NCBI GenBank assembly: GCA_963818645.1
Contig: CAWFTF010000020.1
Coordinates: 124,001 to 188,000 of the forward strand
Length of the DNA stretch: 64,000 nucleotides
Source of the DNA: Gp6-AA40 sp963818645
GTDB taxonomy: Bacteria; Acidobacteriota; Vicinamibacteria; Vicinamibacterales; UBA2999
Reading direction: 5' to 3'
Part shown: positions 42,615 through 52,995 of the stretch, piece by piece
Layout of the letters: each line of letters begins with the position of its first letter
Numbering within the stretch: position 1 is the first letter of the stretch
Made by a program: the position numbers and the translations under genes
The notes under the pieces: model-generated
Databases searched by the model: none
Told to the model about the DNA's origin: nothing
The model's input: only the letters and a program-made list of their open reading frames with translations

Positions 42615-44962
42615 TCAGCGCCCGGTCGGCGAGTCTGGAAGCTTGAGACGGGCAACCAGCGCAACGAACCGTGGATCGGAGCGCACGGGGTCGTAACTAA
42701 GGTGACGACGTTAATCCAGCGGACGGGCCCCTGACGCGGTCGATGGCTTTCGTCAGGTAGTTCGAAACCTGATCGTAATCACCGAGCGCGAAGTACACGT
42801 GCGCGACAGTCAGCGGATCCGACGTCCGAGTCCAGCCCGGCCAGGATCTTCAACGCCTCGTCGCGCCGCCCCAGCGCCGCGTAGATGCTGGCCCATGAAT
42901 GCCACTCGCTTGCAGCTCGGGACGATCTGAGCATCGCCAGCGCATCCTGGAGACGACCCGTCTCCAGGTAGGTCAGGGCCAGAAAAATGTGCGCCAGCAC
43001 GTTTCGAGGCTCGAGCTCGATCGCCCGCAGACAGCGCACGTTCGGCGTCGGCGTATCTCCGGGCCATGAAGAGCACGAACCCGTAGTTGGATCGCAGATC
43101 TGTCGAAAGCGGATTCACGCCGATGGCGCTGTTCGACGATGCGGATCGCCTGGTCGAATCGACCGAACGCGGCGAGCGTGTTCCCGTAGCACCCGCACAC
43201 GTCGATGCATCAGGATTCAGTTCGAGCGCCTTCTCATATGCGGCGAGCGCGCCGTCCCAGTCCCAATCGTCGAATTTGATGCCCGGCCAGCGCGGCATAC
43301 CCTTCCGCGAGCGACGGATCGAGCTCGATGGCTTTCTGCGCGGCTTCTCGCCTCGGACCCTTCCGACTGCGTGAAGCAGAAGATCGCGCCCCTGGTTCCA
43401 GGCCATGGCGAGCGATGCGTGAGCCGGCGCGTAGTCCGGCTGCAGACGAACCGCCTCTTCCAATTCCTCGACCGACTGTTTCCACGATTCGGGTTGCTCT
43501 GCCAGTAGTGGTAACGGCCAAGCATGACCAGGTCGTACGCCTTCGGATTGACGGGACGTGATGCAGTCAGTCGCCTGGCTTCATCCGGGGTGATTTGAAT
43601 CTTGATCTCCCGCACGATGGCGTCGGCGACCTCGGCCTGAAGCTTGAGCACGTCCGCGAAGTCGTGATCGAAATCCTTGGCCCAGAGATGCGCGTCGGAC
43701 GCGGCGTGAATCAGTTGCGCCGTGACACGCACGCGTCCACCCACGCGACGCACAGAGCCCTCGATAATCGCATCGACGCCAAGCTCACGGCCGATCTCCG
43801 TCAGGTTCTTCGACGTCTTCTTGTACTGCATGACCGAGGTGCGCGAGATCACCTTGAGCGCGCGCACCTGGGCAAGGCTCGAAATCAGCTGCTCCGTCAT
43901 GCCATCCGAGAAGTACTCTTCGCTGGCCTCGCCGGAGAGGTTATCCAACGGCAGGACCGCTATCGATCGGATGGTTGGCGAAGTGACGGCGCTCTCACGC
44001 CCTGTCGCCCGCCACCAGAACCCCGCGACGGCAATGAGTGCGACGGCAGCGACGCCCGCCAAAAGCCAACCTCGGCGAGGGCGCGGCGCCGCCCTCAGGG
44101 CTGTCGTCGACGCCATACCCGTGTTCCGGCCAACCCGCCGCAGATCGACGACGAAGTCCCGCATCGATTGATAACGATCCGCGGGATCCTTCTCGAGAGC
44201 CTTTTCGACGACGCCACGAAGCTCGGGTGGAATCTCCTCGCTCAACGGTGCTGGCGCGTCATTCAACACCGCCTCGACGACGTGCAGGTCGGTGGCACCA
44301 CCAAATGGTCGCCTGCCGGAAAGCGCCTCGTAGAGAACGATGCCGAAAGAGAAGATGTCGCTCCGAGCATCCAGAGCGGCTCCTCGGGCCTGCTCGGGCG
44401 ACAAGTACCCGATCGTCCCCAGGATGACTCCATGACGGGTCGGGGACATCGACACCGTGCGAGTCTCTTTCCCTCCGTCCTCGATGACCTTTGCGAGACC
44501 GAAGTCGCCGAGCTTCGCGTATCCGTTCTTTGTGAGAAGGATGTTGTCAGGCTTGATGTCGCGATGCAGTATTCCGGCGTCGTGCGCGGTGGCGAGCGCA
44601 TCCGCAACCCCGATGAGCAGCTCGACTACCTGCCGCCAGTTGCGTTTCTCGCCGCGGGCCCACGTGCTCAGAGTTCCGCCATCGACGTACTCCGTGACGA
44701 GATACTCACGACCATCGAAGGCGCCGGCCTCGTGCACGGTCACGATGTGCGGGTGCTGGCTGAGCGCGGACAATGCGCTCACTTCGCGCCGGAATCGATG
44801 ACGTGCCTCTTCGCTGTCGAGCGCACGCAACAGGAACTTTATTGCAACGGGCCGCGAGTCAAGTCGCGTGTCCGTCGCGAGGTAGACCTCCCCCATTCCA
44901 CCAGCGGCGATCGCCGATTCGATCCGATACGCGCCGATCAGCGTCCCCGGGGCGAGAGCCAT
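42615..44962 (-). pseudogene. serine/threonine protein kinase with TPR region, TPR half heavily frameshifted
   Basis: The kinase half (44962 to about 43490) is intact. Gly loop IAAGGMGEVYLATD, VAIKFLL Lys, HRDIKPDNILL, DFGLAKVIEDGG, GTIGYLSPEQARG; TM helix (LLAGVAAVALIAVAGFWW, about 300-317); then SIAVLPLDNLSGEASEEYFS, the CadC/TolB-N-like domain common to acidobacterial kinases. Beyond VMLGRYHYWQ, recognisable TPR pieces are scattered over all three frames: EEAVRLQPDYAPAHASLA, QKAIELDPSLAEGYAALAG, AALAYEKALELNPDA-like, YGNTLAAFGRFDQAIRIVEQ, RAIELEPRNVLAHIFLALTY, HVYFALGDYDQVSNYLTKAI, and the end FVALVARLKLPDSPTGR before TGA 42615. About eight indels in 900 bp, far more than anywhere else here. 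Confidence 0.8.
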
Positions 44963-45068
44963 GAGGCGAGGCGATTATATGCCCGCAGAGCTGGGTTCCA
45001 GGTCGATTCCGGTTGTGGAACAAACCGCGCGTTCCTGGACGACTTCGCCACCTGTCATCGCTTGCGCC

Positions 45069-46015
45069 TCACGCTCCGATGCACGCACACGCGAGCCGTG
45101 GCGGCACTCGCTGCTCGCGATTCATGACGGAGAGCCTTGCCGCACGGTCGGGCGAGCAACCGCAGTCGAAGAAGCGCTCCACGTTCCAGAGGTCGGCAAA
45201 GACGCGCATGCCACCGAGCGAGAGCCCGTATTCGATCGTGGACTCGAGCCAGTCGAGCCGCGGTGGATGAAACGAGTCGCCGATCGCCTCCATGGCACCG
45301 TTGCCGCCGCGAGTCGGAATCACGACGCTGACGCTGGCTCCGCACTCCGCCGCGACGTCGAGCGATCGGCACGCCCACTCGACCTCTTCGCCGCGCGGCA
45401 TGAACGGCGGGCTGAGAAGAATGAACACGCGCAGATCGATGTCGTTCTCGGCCAGGAACCCGGCAGCGCGCCTGAACGCATCGAGCGTCATCTTCTTGTT
45501 CAAACGCGCAAGCACTTCTGGATGAGACGTCTCGAGACCGATTGCCACTTCGAGCTGCCCCGACATCGCATCTCGAAAACGGAGACAGCGCTCTCGATAG
45601 GCGCCCGACAAGAAATGCCGGGTGCGCCTCGACGACCACGCGCTCGAACCCGCTGACTACTTCAGCGATCTCATCGTCATCGTCGGGAGGAATGGCGGCA
45701 GGGTCGAAGAAACTGCCAGCGTTATAGAGCTTGATCTGACGTGCGCGAGGAAGGTCAGCGAGCGCGGCGCGGATCTGCTGTCGCGATGGCGCCGCGAGGC
45801 ACTGTTGAGTCGAGCGTGTTGACCCAGAGGTCGCACATCACGCATCGAAACGGACACTCCTTGTTCGTGAGAAAGACGACGGCCGTCGGGGCGAGGGCGC
45901 CGCGGGCGTCACGCTCCTCCTCCCAGATGGATGCGTAGGCGCGATGTGGATCGAGCGGCCGCTTCGCCGGTCGATGTTGGAGAACGAAGCGATCGAGTAA
46001 TTCAGGGTCTGAATT
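45069..46015 (-). CDS. radical SAM protein, two frameshifts
   Basis: The cluster motif CxxxCxxC is TNKECPFRCVMCDLW. It is preceded by ASIWEEERDARGALAPTAVV and followed by IKLYNAGSFFDPAAIP, GFERVVVEAHPAFLVG, LEVAIGLETSHPEVLARLNK and VFILLSPPFMPRGEEVEW. This resembles the Elp3-like/TIGR01210-type radical SAM group that includes archaeosine RaSEA proteins (family recall, not searched). The parts lie in different frames: changes near 45795 and near 45615. The N-terminal frame is open from 46015 but has no clear ATG/GTG; the start probably lies in the repeat at 45997-46038 and is obscured by an indel. C-terminus VPPRLACACIGA. Overlaps the read-through end of the asparagine-synthetase-like frame. 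Confidence 0.68.
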
Positions 46016-47403
46016 CTAAATTCTGCATTCTGAATTACCGCAGAAACAGAAACTTCATTGCCTGATCTCCGCTCGAGAGCCTCGGCTTCCTTCAATCGCT
46101 CCTGCCAGATTCGGCTGAATGTCCGCCGGCACCACGCTTTGCTCACTCGCGTGCGAGGCGAGGCCACCGCGCCATCCTGGAAACGCCGTTTCGGGTTGGC
46201 CGGCATGTCGATTCCCGTTACAGCCTTGATGCCGGCGCAGACGACGTCACGCTTGAGCGTCTGCAGACGCTCGGCGTGCCCATCGAGTACCTGCTCGAAT
46301 GGAATCGCGACGGCGGCGGCGATGACCGATCGGACCGTGAAGGGCGAGAAGGCATCGAAGCCGAGCGCGGCGGCAGGCGCGAACGTGCGCACGTAGCTGC
46401 GCGACAAGCCGCCTGAGTACGCGAGGCTGTGCTTGATCGCGTCCACGCCCCAGCCCTCCTGGTACAAGAGCGGGTTGCGCAACACGCTGGACAGCGTCAG
46501 GTCGGAGTCCTCGAGCGGATACGACTTGAGATTCTCGTCGCCGCCGTCGCCGTCGAGCAGATATCTCAGACGTGGTTGCCGGCGGCGAACTTCCTGCAGC
46601 AGACAAAGCGAGGTCGCCGCACATTCGACATCGAGCGGTTGATAGTCCTCGATGACTCGGATGGCGGCCTCGAGATCGTATGCGTTCGGACTGACCTCGA
46701 CTCGCTCCCAGCTCGACTCGAGTCCAAGCTCACGCGCCGCACGCTCGGCCTGCGCCGCATCTTCGCCGCCGCCGAAGTCGAGTGTGAACGCCCTGATCTG
46801 ATCCGGATGACGACCGAGCTGCGCGCACGCATGTCGCGCCAGCAGCAGCGTCGCCATGCTGTCAATACCGCCTGAAAACGCGACGGCGATCGGCTCGTCC
46901 GCAGGGACGCGACCGATCCAGTCTTTCAAGGCACGGGACGCCGCAGTGATGTACGCCGCGCCCGCTTCGTGCAGATCGGTTGAACCGCGTCCGACTGGTG
47001 GATCGAAGAACCGCTGATACCTCGGCGCGGGATCGGGACAGCCAACCTGATCGAGCTCGACGAGGTAGTGCGCGGGCACCATACGCGTATAGGCTGGCTC
47101 GAACTGCCAGGCGATCCGCTGTTCCTGGCACCAGGCGAAGATCCGATCCATCCGATCGGCGACGACCAGGAAGGGGCCGTGGTACATCTTCGCGACGAAG
47201 TAGCGAAGCGGGATGCCGATCGTGCGCGCCAGCCGTACGGTCTTGCCGTCACGCCCGACGGCTGCAAAATGACCGTCCGTCTGCGCGAGCGCATCGCCAT
47301 CACAGCGCGCGGTCCACTCGGCAACCTGCGCCTCGGACGCGCCGGTCAACCCGGTCGAACGCGTTCCGACGAGATCAACGAGCCGATCGACACCTTCAAT
47401 CAT
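45838..47403 (-). CDS. asparagine-synthetase-like PP-loop protein without glutaminase Cys
   Basis: ATG 47403 follows a purine-rich GGGGGAC; it is preferred over the in-frame GTG at 47418. The N-terminal about 130 residues resemble a degenerate class-II glutamine amidotransferase fold (DALAQTDGHFAAVGRDGK) but there is no N-terminal Cys2, so no glutaminase activity is expected. The synthetase domain has the PP-loop VAFSGGIDSMATLLLARHA, DFGGGEDAAQAERAA, DYQPLDVECAATSLCLL and YLLDGDGGDENLKSYPL. It probably activates a carboxylate with ATP for amide formation. The last about 60 codons (after VIQNAEFRIQTL) read out of frame through the radical SAM start; the natural end is probably near 46020, inside a repeat. 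Confidence 0.75.
   Translation of the reverse strand: MIEGVDRLVDLVGTRSTGLTGASEAQVAEWTARCDGDALAQTDGHFAAVGRDGKTVRLARTIGIPLRYFVAKMYHGPFLVVADRMDRIFAWCQEQRIAWQFEPAYTRMVPAHYLVELDQVGCPDPAPRYQRFFDPPVGRGSTDLHEAGAAYITAASRALKDWIGRVPADEPIAVAFSGGIDSMATLLLARHACAQLGRHPDQIRAFTLDFGGGEDAAQAERAARELGLESSWERVEVSPNAYDLEAAIRVIEDYQPLDVECAATSLCLLQEVRRRQPRLRYLLDGDGGDENLKSYPLEDSDLTLSSVLRNPLLYQEGWGVDAIKHSLAYSGGLSRSYVRTFAPAAALGFDAFSPFTVRSVIAAAVAIPFEQVLDGHAERLQTLKRDVVCAGIKAVTGIDMPANPKRRFQDGAVASPRTRVSKAWCRRTFSRIWQERLKEAEALERRSGNEVSVSAVIQNAEFRIQTLNYSIASFSNIDRRSGRSIHIAPTHPSGRRSVTPAAPSPRRPSSFSRTRSVRFDA
45997..46038. repeat. AATTCTG heptamer repeat bounded by 9-bp inverted repeat
   Basis: GTAATTCAG (45997-46005) and CTGAATTAC (46030-46038) are perfect inverted copies. 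Between them run 7-nt units (AATTCTA, AATTCTG, CATTCTG). It sits exactly at the junction of the asparagine-synthetase-like and radical SAM genes. Confidence 0.7.
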
Positions 47404-47472
47404 TTCAGTCCCCCGCACCTTCGGTACTGCACCTTCGCACCATCGCCCATTCGCACCGTCGGACCGGTCTGC

Positions 47473-48012
47473 TCACTTCCCAGGTTCTGTCCAGGCGATG
47501 AGCAGGCCGGCTTCTTCCGACGATGACTGCTCGTCGTTGGCGAGCGCGGAGTAGCGTCCGCCGAAGAAGACGAGCGGTTCGCGCGGCAACTCGCTGCGAT
47601 GAATCGAAACCACCTGACCGACCACGATCCAGTGATCGCCTCCCTCGTGCACCGCGTTCACCAGACAGCCGAGCGCCGCAACGGATCCGTCGAGCCGCGG
47701 ACCACCTTCCGATCGCGTGAACGAGAACGGAGGCGGCGTCTCTTCCTTCCACGCGCCGGCGAAGTAGGACGACAGCGGCTGCTGCTCCTGGCTGAGGATG
47801 TTGACGGAGAACTCGACGACCTGATGAATGAGCTGCCCCGCCTTCGTGCCCTTGCCCAGACAGAAGAGCACGAGCGGCGGGTTGAGCGAGAGTGACGTGA
47901 ACGAGTTGGCCGTCAGCGCGCGGATCGACCCGTCGACCTCCATCGCGATCACCGTCACGCCGGTGACGAACTGGCCGACGGTCTGACGGAAGAAGCGAGG
48001 GTCGATAGACAT
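47473..48012 (-). CDS. flavin reductase family protein (HpaC-type)
   Basis: A 179-residue flavin-binding split-barrel protein. ATG 48012 (MSIDPRFFRQTVGQFVTGVT) matches the family's normal N-terminus; the longer in-frame codons upstream are made from a repeat. Motifs are ALTANSFTSLSLNPPLVLF, FSVNILSQEQQPLS and GGDHWIVVGQVVSI, with FFGGRY near the end. It reduces FMN or FAD with NAD(P)H and supplies it to a monooxygenase. It lies downstream of an HpaB-type oxygenase on the same strand, its likely partner. Confidence 0.9.
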   Translation of the reverse strand: MSIDPRFFRQTVGQFVTGVTVIAMEVDGSIRALTANSFTSLSLNPPLVLFCLGKGTKAGQLIHQVVEFSVNILSQEQQPLSSYFAGAWKEETPPPFSFTRSEGGPRLDGSVAALGCLVNAVHEGGDHWIVVGQVVSIHRSELPREPLVFFGGRYSALANDEQSSSEEAGLLIAWTEPGK

Positions 48013-48021
48013 GAGAACCGT

Positions 48022-48120
48022 CAAGTTCCGTGTTCCCGGTTCCAGGTTCCAGGTTCGTGTTCGGGGTTCGTCAGGAACCTTGAACACGAACGGGGAACAT
48101 GGAACATGGAACCAGGAACG
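48022..48120. repeat. GGAACAT/GGTTCCA heptamer repeat, inverted arms
   Basis: Left arm 48022-48070 has GGTTCCA-type units; right arm 48074-48120 has GGAACCT, GGAACAT, GGAACAT, GGAACCA, the inverted form. It fills the 118-bp space between the oxygenase stop (48131) and the flavin-reductase start (48012) of one probable operon. Confidence 0.75.
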
Positions 48121-48130
48121 ACTGTATCGC

Positions 48131-49694
48131 TTATCCCCTTGTCCCGATCTTCTTGATGATCGCGCTCACGTCGTCGGACTTCACGAGGTCCGGCGCCGTC
48201 CACCCATCGAGGTTGTACTCGGCCATGCACTGCTCGGCAAAGCCCTTGTAGCGCTTCGTCGCACCGGTGACGTCGGCCACCAGCAGCGTCTCGAACCTGA
48301 TGCTCTCATGGTTGCCGAAGTAGTTTCGTTCGTAGAGCTCGTGGCGCCCGCCGAACTCACTGCCGATGGCGTCCCACATCAGCTTCATCAGTTTGACGCG
48401 ATCCTCGGCCGAGTAGCCGTTGGACCCGCGGACGAACTGATCGAGATACGGCCGCAACTCCGGCACCTTGAAGTCGAGCGCGCTCGAGGGGAGATAGATC
48501 AGTGCGCTCGCGAGCGTAGTTCTCGATGATCTCCTTGATCTTCGGATAGGCGATGCTCGCCATCACGCGATACGCCAGGCCGTAGTCGAGATTCGGCAGC
48601 ACGTACCCTTCGGTCCACGGCGTCGTCGTCCGCGCCATCGCGTCGGTGAGGCCCCAGAACAGATTGCGCCAGGCGAGCACTTCGCCAACCTGTGCCTGCA
48701 CGCCGCGGAAGTCCTTTGCACCGGTGGCCTCGACCGCCTTCAGCAGGAGGCCGGCCAGGAAGTCCATCTTCACGGCAAGGCGCGTGCAGCCCTGGAACAT
48801 GAATCGCGGCAGGAATCCCGAGCGCGGGAAGAAGTTGTTGACCTTCTCGATGTCGCCGTAGGCGAAGACGTTCTCCCACGGCACGAGCACCTTGTCGAAG
48901 ATCAGGATGGAATCGTTCTCGTCCATCCGGCTCGAGAGCGGATAGTCGTACGGCGTGCCCATCACGGCCGCCGTCATCTCGTACGACGGCCGGCACAGCA
49001 GCTTCACGCCCTTCGCATCGGTCGGCACCATGCACACGAAGGCAAACGGCTTCGTCTTGATCGGGAGCGCGCCGTTGTTGGCGATGAAGTTGAAATGCGT
49101 GAGCGTGGACGTCGTCGCAACGACCTTCGCTCCGCTGACGATCAGGCCGGCGTCGGTCTCTTCCTCGACGTGCATGTACACGTCTTTCACTTCGTCGAGC
49201 GGCTTGTCGCGATCGACCGGCGGATTCACGATCGCGTGGTTGACGAAGGAGACCTCGTCGTTGACCTTCTTGTACCAGCGGCGCGCGTTCTCATCGTAGG
49301 GCGCGTAGTAGGACGCGTTCGCGCCGAGCGTCGCAAGGAAAGCCGCCTTGTAGTCCGGACTGCGACCGACCCACCCGTAGGTGACGCGTGCCCACTCGGC
49401 GATCGCGTCACGGGCGCCGACGAGTTCCTCGGCGTTGCGCGACGCCTTGTAGAACTTGTGCGTGAAACCGCCCGTCCCGGTATCGGTCGGCGTCGTGAGC
49501 ACCGCTTGCCGCGCGGGATCGTGGAGCGCGTCGTACAGTCGGGCGATCATCCGCGCGGTGTTGCGAAACGCCGGATGCGTCGTCACGTCCTTGACGCGTT
49601 CGCCGTAGATCCAGATCTCCCGACCGTCTCTGATGCTTTCGAGGTACTCGGCCCCTGTGTAGGGACGAGTGCGCGGTGTTGTCTGAGCCGCCAT
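48131..49694 (-). CDS. hpaB: 4-hydroxyphenylacetate 3-monooxygenase-type oxygenase (HpaB family), one frameshift
   Basis: The oxygenase component of a two-component FADH2-dependent phenol ortho-hydroxylase. Blocks are RTRPYTGAEYLESIRDGREI, WIYGERVKDVTTHPAFRNTA, AYYAPYDENARRWYK-like (NASYYAPYDENARRWYKKV), GLIVSGAKVVATTS, DENDSILIFDKVLVPWENVF, and the C-terminal VPELRPYLDQFVRGSNGYSA with FGGRHELYERNYFG. The last 125 residues are in a second frame; joining NYAR to SALIYLPSSALDFKV needs a 1-nt change at about 48505-48520. The joined length of about 520 residues equals the family's. Forms an operon with the bicupin upstream and flavin reductase downstream. Exact phenol unknown. Confidence 0.87.
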
Positions 49695-49697
49695 GAT

Positions 49698-50558
49698 CTA
49701 TCCCTCCAACTCCTTGGCGCGTTTCTCCCACTCCGCCATGAACCGAAATACGTTCTCTTTCGGCGGCTGCGGCGCGAATGTTTCCAGCCACGTCACCGGC
49801 TGCTTGCCGACGTTGGCGAACCCGTGCACGCACCCGACGCCGGTCCAGAAAACGTCGCCCGGCTTGCCCACGTAGGTCTTGCCGTCCATCGTACCTTCCA
49901 CCTCACCGCTGAGGATGAAGTACGACTCTTCGAATGTATGGTCGTGCAGTCCCAGGCGCACCCCCGGCTGGTACTCGATGAAGAGCAACCGATGATGCCG
50001 GGCGCCGAAATCTTCGTCGATGAGCCACTTGAGGAACACGCCCTCGAGCCCTGTGAGCGAGGCCGGCCGTTGCGCCAGTGGCGGAATCTGACTGGCGTCG
50101 AAGTGGCCGAGCAGATTCCCTTTCAGATCCTGGAGATCGAGTCGCGGCGCTGACGAAGGAATCGAGCGCTCCTTCGGAAAGAACGTGTCGCGTTCGGCAC
50201 CGACGGGCTTCGGCTGTGGCGCCGCCATCTGCAGCCATCTGACAGGAGTCGAACCGATCGCGCTCCACGCGTGCGGCGATCCGACCTTGACTGCGGCGTA
50301 ATCGCCGACGCTGACGTGGTAACTGGAACCGTTGATGACGACGAGAGCTTCTCCGCTCAACACGTAGAAGCTCTCTTCAAAGGAGTGAACGTGCGGATCG
50401 ATCCGTCCGCCCGGTGCGAGTTCGTTGATGCTCAGTCCCGTGAGGACTGAGCCCTCAGCGCGGTTGACGAGCGACTTGTGAGCGTAGCCCTCGCTGTGCC
50501 CCTCGAATACCGGGTGGTGGCCCAGAGTGGCCGGATCGAAGCTGCCGAAGTAGTGCAC
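49698..50558 (-). CDS. bicupin protein
   Basis: A 286-residue protein with two cupin barrels. The first: PHVHSFEESFYVLSGEA with GSPHAW; the second: GLHDHTFEESYFILSGEVEG with GVGCVHGF. Each carries the His-x-His...Glu...His metal set (HVH/E/H and HDH/E/H). Candidates are a dioxygenase or an isomerase acting on a ring or ring-cleavage product; (S)-ureidoglycine aminohydrolase-like proteins also share the architecture. GTG 50558 shares a base with the stop of the cytochrome gene (TAGTG) and the HpaB gene follows after 3 nt, so all are coupled. Confidence 0.85.
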   Translation of the reverse strand: MHYFGSFDPATLGHHPVFEGHSEGYAHKSLVNRAEGSVLTGLSINELAPGGRIDPHVHSFEESFYVLSGEALVVINGSSYHVSVGDYAAVKVGSPHAWSAIGSTPVRWLQMAAPQPKPVGAERDTFFPKERSIPSSAPRLDLQDLKGNLLGHFDASQIPPLAQRPASLTGLEGVFLKWLIDEDFGARHHRLLFIEYQPGVRLGLHDHTFEESYFILSGEVEGTMDGKTYVGKPGDVFWTGVGCVHGFANVGKQPVTWLETFAPQPPKENVFRFMAEWEKRAKELEG

Positions 50559-51171
50559 TACGGCGCCTCGATCGGCTTGCCGTCGGGTCCGAGCGGAATG
50601 GGCACGCGATTGGAGATGGCCGGGATCGATTTCAAATACGCGAACATCGCCTTCAAGTCTTCGTCAGGCAGCTGCCCGTACCAGTTCCACGGCATCGGCG
50701 GCAGAATCTGACGGCCTTTGCCCATGTGCTTTCCCATCTTGAGCGCGTCGAGGAACATGTCCTCGGTCCAGATGCCGAGGCCGGTGTTCTGTCGGGCGTC
50801 AGGTTCGCCGCAAACGACACGCCCCAGTCGCCGCTCCACGCGGTCAGGTGACCGTTGATGTGAATCACATAGGGGCTGCCCTTGATGGGCTTGAAGGGCG
50901 GCGGGACGCCCTCGCTCTCGGGATGGCCCGACAGCATGCGGTCCATGTCGGCCTCAGGACCGCTCGGCCCAATCTTCTTCGGCGTGTGGCAATCGTGGCA
51001 TCCGCCACCGATGATGAGACGGTGACCGCGTTCAATCTGTGATTCGGCCGACGCCACCGGCGCGGGTGCTGCTGCGGGCGGTGCGCTGGCGGGCTGGCCG
51101 CAACCCGCGAACGCAGCGGCCAACATGAAGCACGCCGATGTCACGGCAACGCGATACGGAGACAAGCGCAT
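50558..51171 (-). CDS. cytochrome c lipoprotein, one frameshift
   Basis: ATG 51171 follows GAGGAG and begins a lipoprotein signal (MRLSPYRVAVTSACFMLAAA, lipobox FAGC). An Ala/Pro linker precedes the haem motif GGCHDCHTPKKIG. The first frame continues through GSPYVIHINGHLTAWSGDWG and SFAANLTPD; the end (NTGLGIWTEDMFLDALKMGK, ILPPMPWNWYGQLPDEDLKA) is in another frame, joined by a 1-nt change at about 50790-50800. PMPW and the MGK segment can supply the axial Met. Probably a membrane-anchored electron carrier, divergent to the cytochrome oxidase operon and a plausible electron donor to it. Confidence 0.83.
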
Positions 51172-51272
51172 GGATCTCAACTCCTCGATGGAAAGATGTA
51201 TGTGCGAGCGCCCTCAAAGGCGGCCAGAAATATACACCACTCGCTTGCCCTCGTCTCGCAGGGCTGAGTAAG

Positions 51273-52992
51273 ATGCCACGATTGATACGCCGGTACATTT
51301 TTTCCACGGACCACAAGGTCATCGGCCTGCAGTACGGGTTCACCAGCTTGTTCTTCCTGCTGGTGGGTTTCGCCCTCGTGATGTTGATCCGATGGCAGCA
51401 GGCCTTCCCGGCGCAACCCATCCCGCTCGTCGGCGGATGGCTCGGTCAGGCCAACGCTCCCGGCGGCGTTCTTCTCCCTGAGTTCTACAACCAGCTCGGG
51501 GCCATGCACGGCACCATCATGGTGTTCCTCGGCGTCGTGCCGCTCGCCTTCGGCGCCTTCGGCAACTACGTCGTGCCGCTCCAGATCGGCGCGCCGGACA
51601 TGGCGTTTCCGCGGCTGAACATGACGAGCTACTGGCTGTATCTGGCCGGCGGCCTCGTGATGCTCGCCAGCTTCCTCGTGCCAGGTGGCGCCGCCAACAA
51701 CGGCTGGACGTCGTACGCCCCGCTCTCGGATCTCGCTCCCGGTCACGGTCAGACGTTGTGGCTGATCGGGATGGTGCTCCTGATCAATTCGTCGCTTCTC
51801 GGCGCGCTGAACTTCATCGCGACGATCGTCCAACTCCGCGCGCCGGGCATGACGTGGTTCCGATTGCCTTTCTTCGTGTGGTCGCAGCTCGTGACGGCGT
51901 TCCTCCTGCTGCTGGCGTTTCCGCCGCTCGAGGGCGCTGCCGTCCTGCAGCTGATGGATCGCCTCGCGAAGACGAGCTTCTTCCTTCCGAGCGGACTTGT
52001 CGTCGGAGGCCAGCCGCTACAGGTCGCCGGCAGCGGCAACGCGCTGCTCTGGCAGCACCTGTTCTGGTTCCTCGGCCATCCCGAGGTGTACGTCCTCATC
52101 CTTCCGGCGATGGGCATCGTCGCCGAGGTCGTCACGAACAACACGCGGAAGCCGCTCTGGGGCTACCGCCTGATGGTCTACTCCGTGTTCGTCCTCGGCT
52201 TCCTCTCGTTCATCGTCTGGGCGCACCACATGTACCTGACGGGCATGGGAACCACCATCGGCGCGTTCTTCCAGGCGACGACGATGATCATTTCGATCCC
52301 GTCGGTGATCATCCTGAGTTCGTTGATCCTGTCGCTCTATGGCGGGTCGATCAGGTTCAACACGCCGATGCTCTTCGCGCTCGGCTTCATGCCGATGTTC
52401 GGTCTCGGCGGACTGACCGGACTGCCTCTCGGCCTGGCCGCGACGGACATCCCGCTGCACGACACCAACTACGTCGTCGCGCACTTTCACTACCTCGTCG
52501 CGCCCGGGACGATCTTCGCGCTCTTCGCCGGCATCTATTACTGGTTCCCGAAGATCACCGGCCGGATGATGAACGAAACGCTCGGCAAGATTCACTTCGT
52601 CGGCTCGATCATCTGCATGAACGTGATCTTCATGCCGATGTTCGTGCAGGGCCTCGCAGGCGTAAACCGCCGGCTCTGGGATGGCGGCACGCTCTACACC
52701 CACGCGCAGGGCACGCTGTCGCTGAACGTGCCGATGTCGTACGCGGCGCTCGCGCTCGCGTTCTTCCAGATCTTCTTCATCGTCAACCTCGTGTGGAGCA
52801 TTCGAGGCGGGCGCGCGGCGGGCGCGAACCCGTGGGAGGCGACGACGCTCGAGTGGTCGGCGGCACCGAGCCCGCCACGCGCGCACGGCAACTTCGATCG
52901 CGTGCCACGAGTCGTGCGAGACCCCTACGAGGTACAGCGCGCCGGGCGCAACGGCAGGCTTCCTGCCCCAGGCGGAAGGCGACGCGACGTAG
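51273..52992 (+). CDS. ctaD: cytochrome c oxidase subunit I, frameshift near C-terminus
   Basis: The catalytic haem-copper subunit of an aa3-type terminal oxidase. Twelve membrane helices. Ligands are seen: low-spin haem H79 (AMHGTIMVFLG) and H406, high-spin haem H404 (VAHFHYLVAPG), CuB His-Tyr in GHPEVYVLILP (269-273) and HH318-319 (WAHHMYLTGM). ATG 51273 gives MPRLIRRYIFSTDHK. At about 52930 the frame changes; the natural end (YSAPGATAGFLPQAEGDAT) stops at TAG 52992, 3 nt before ctaE, whereas the unshifted frame runs into ctaE to 53018. It reduces O2 and pumps protons in the inner membrane. Confidence 0.95.
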
Positions 52993-52995
52993 TTC

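Noticed and set aside
43595..45127. 510-codon open frame on the plus strand opposite the Ser/Thr kinase
   Set aside because: Antisense shadow of an intact kinase half; no recognisable domain.
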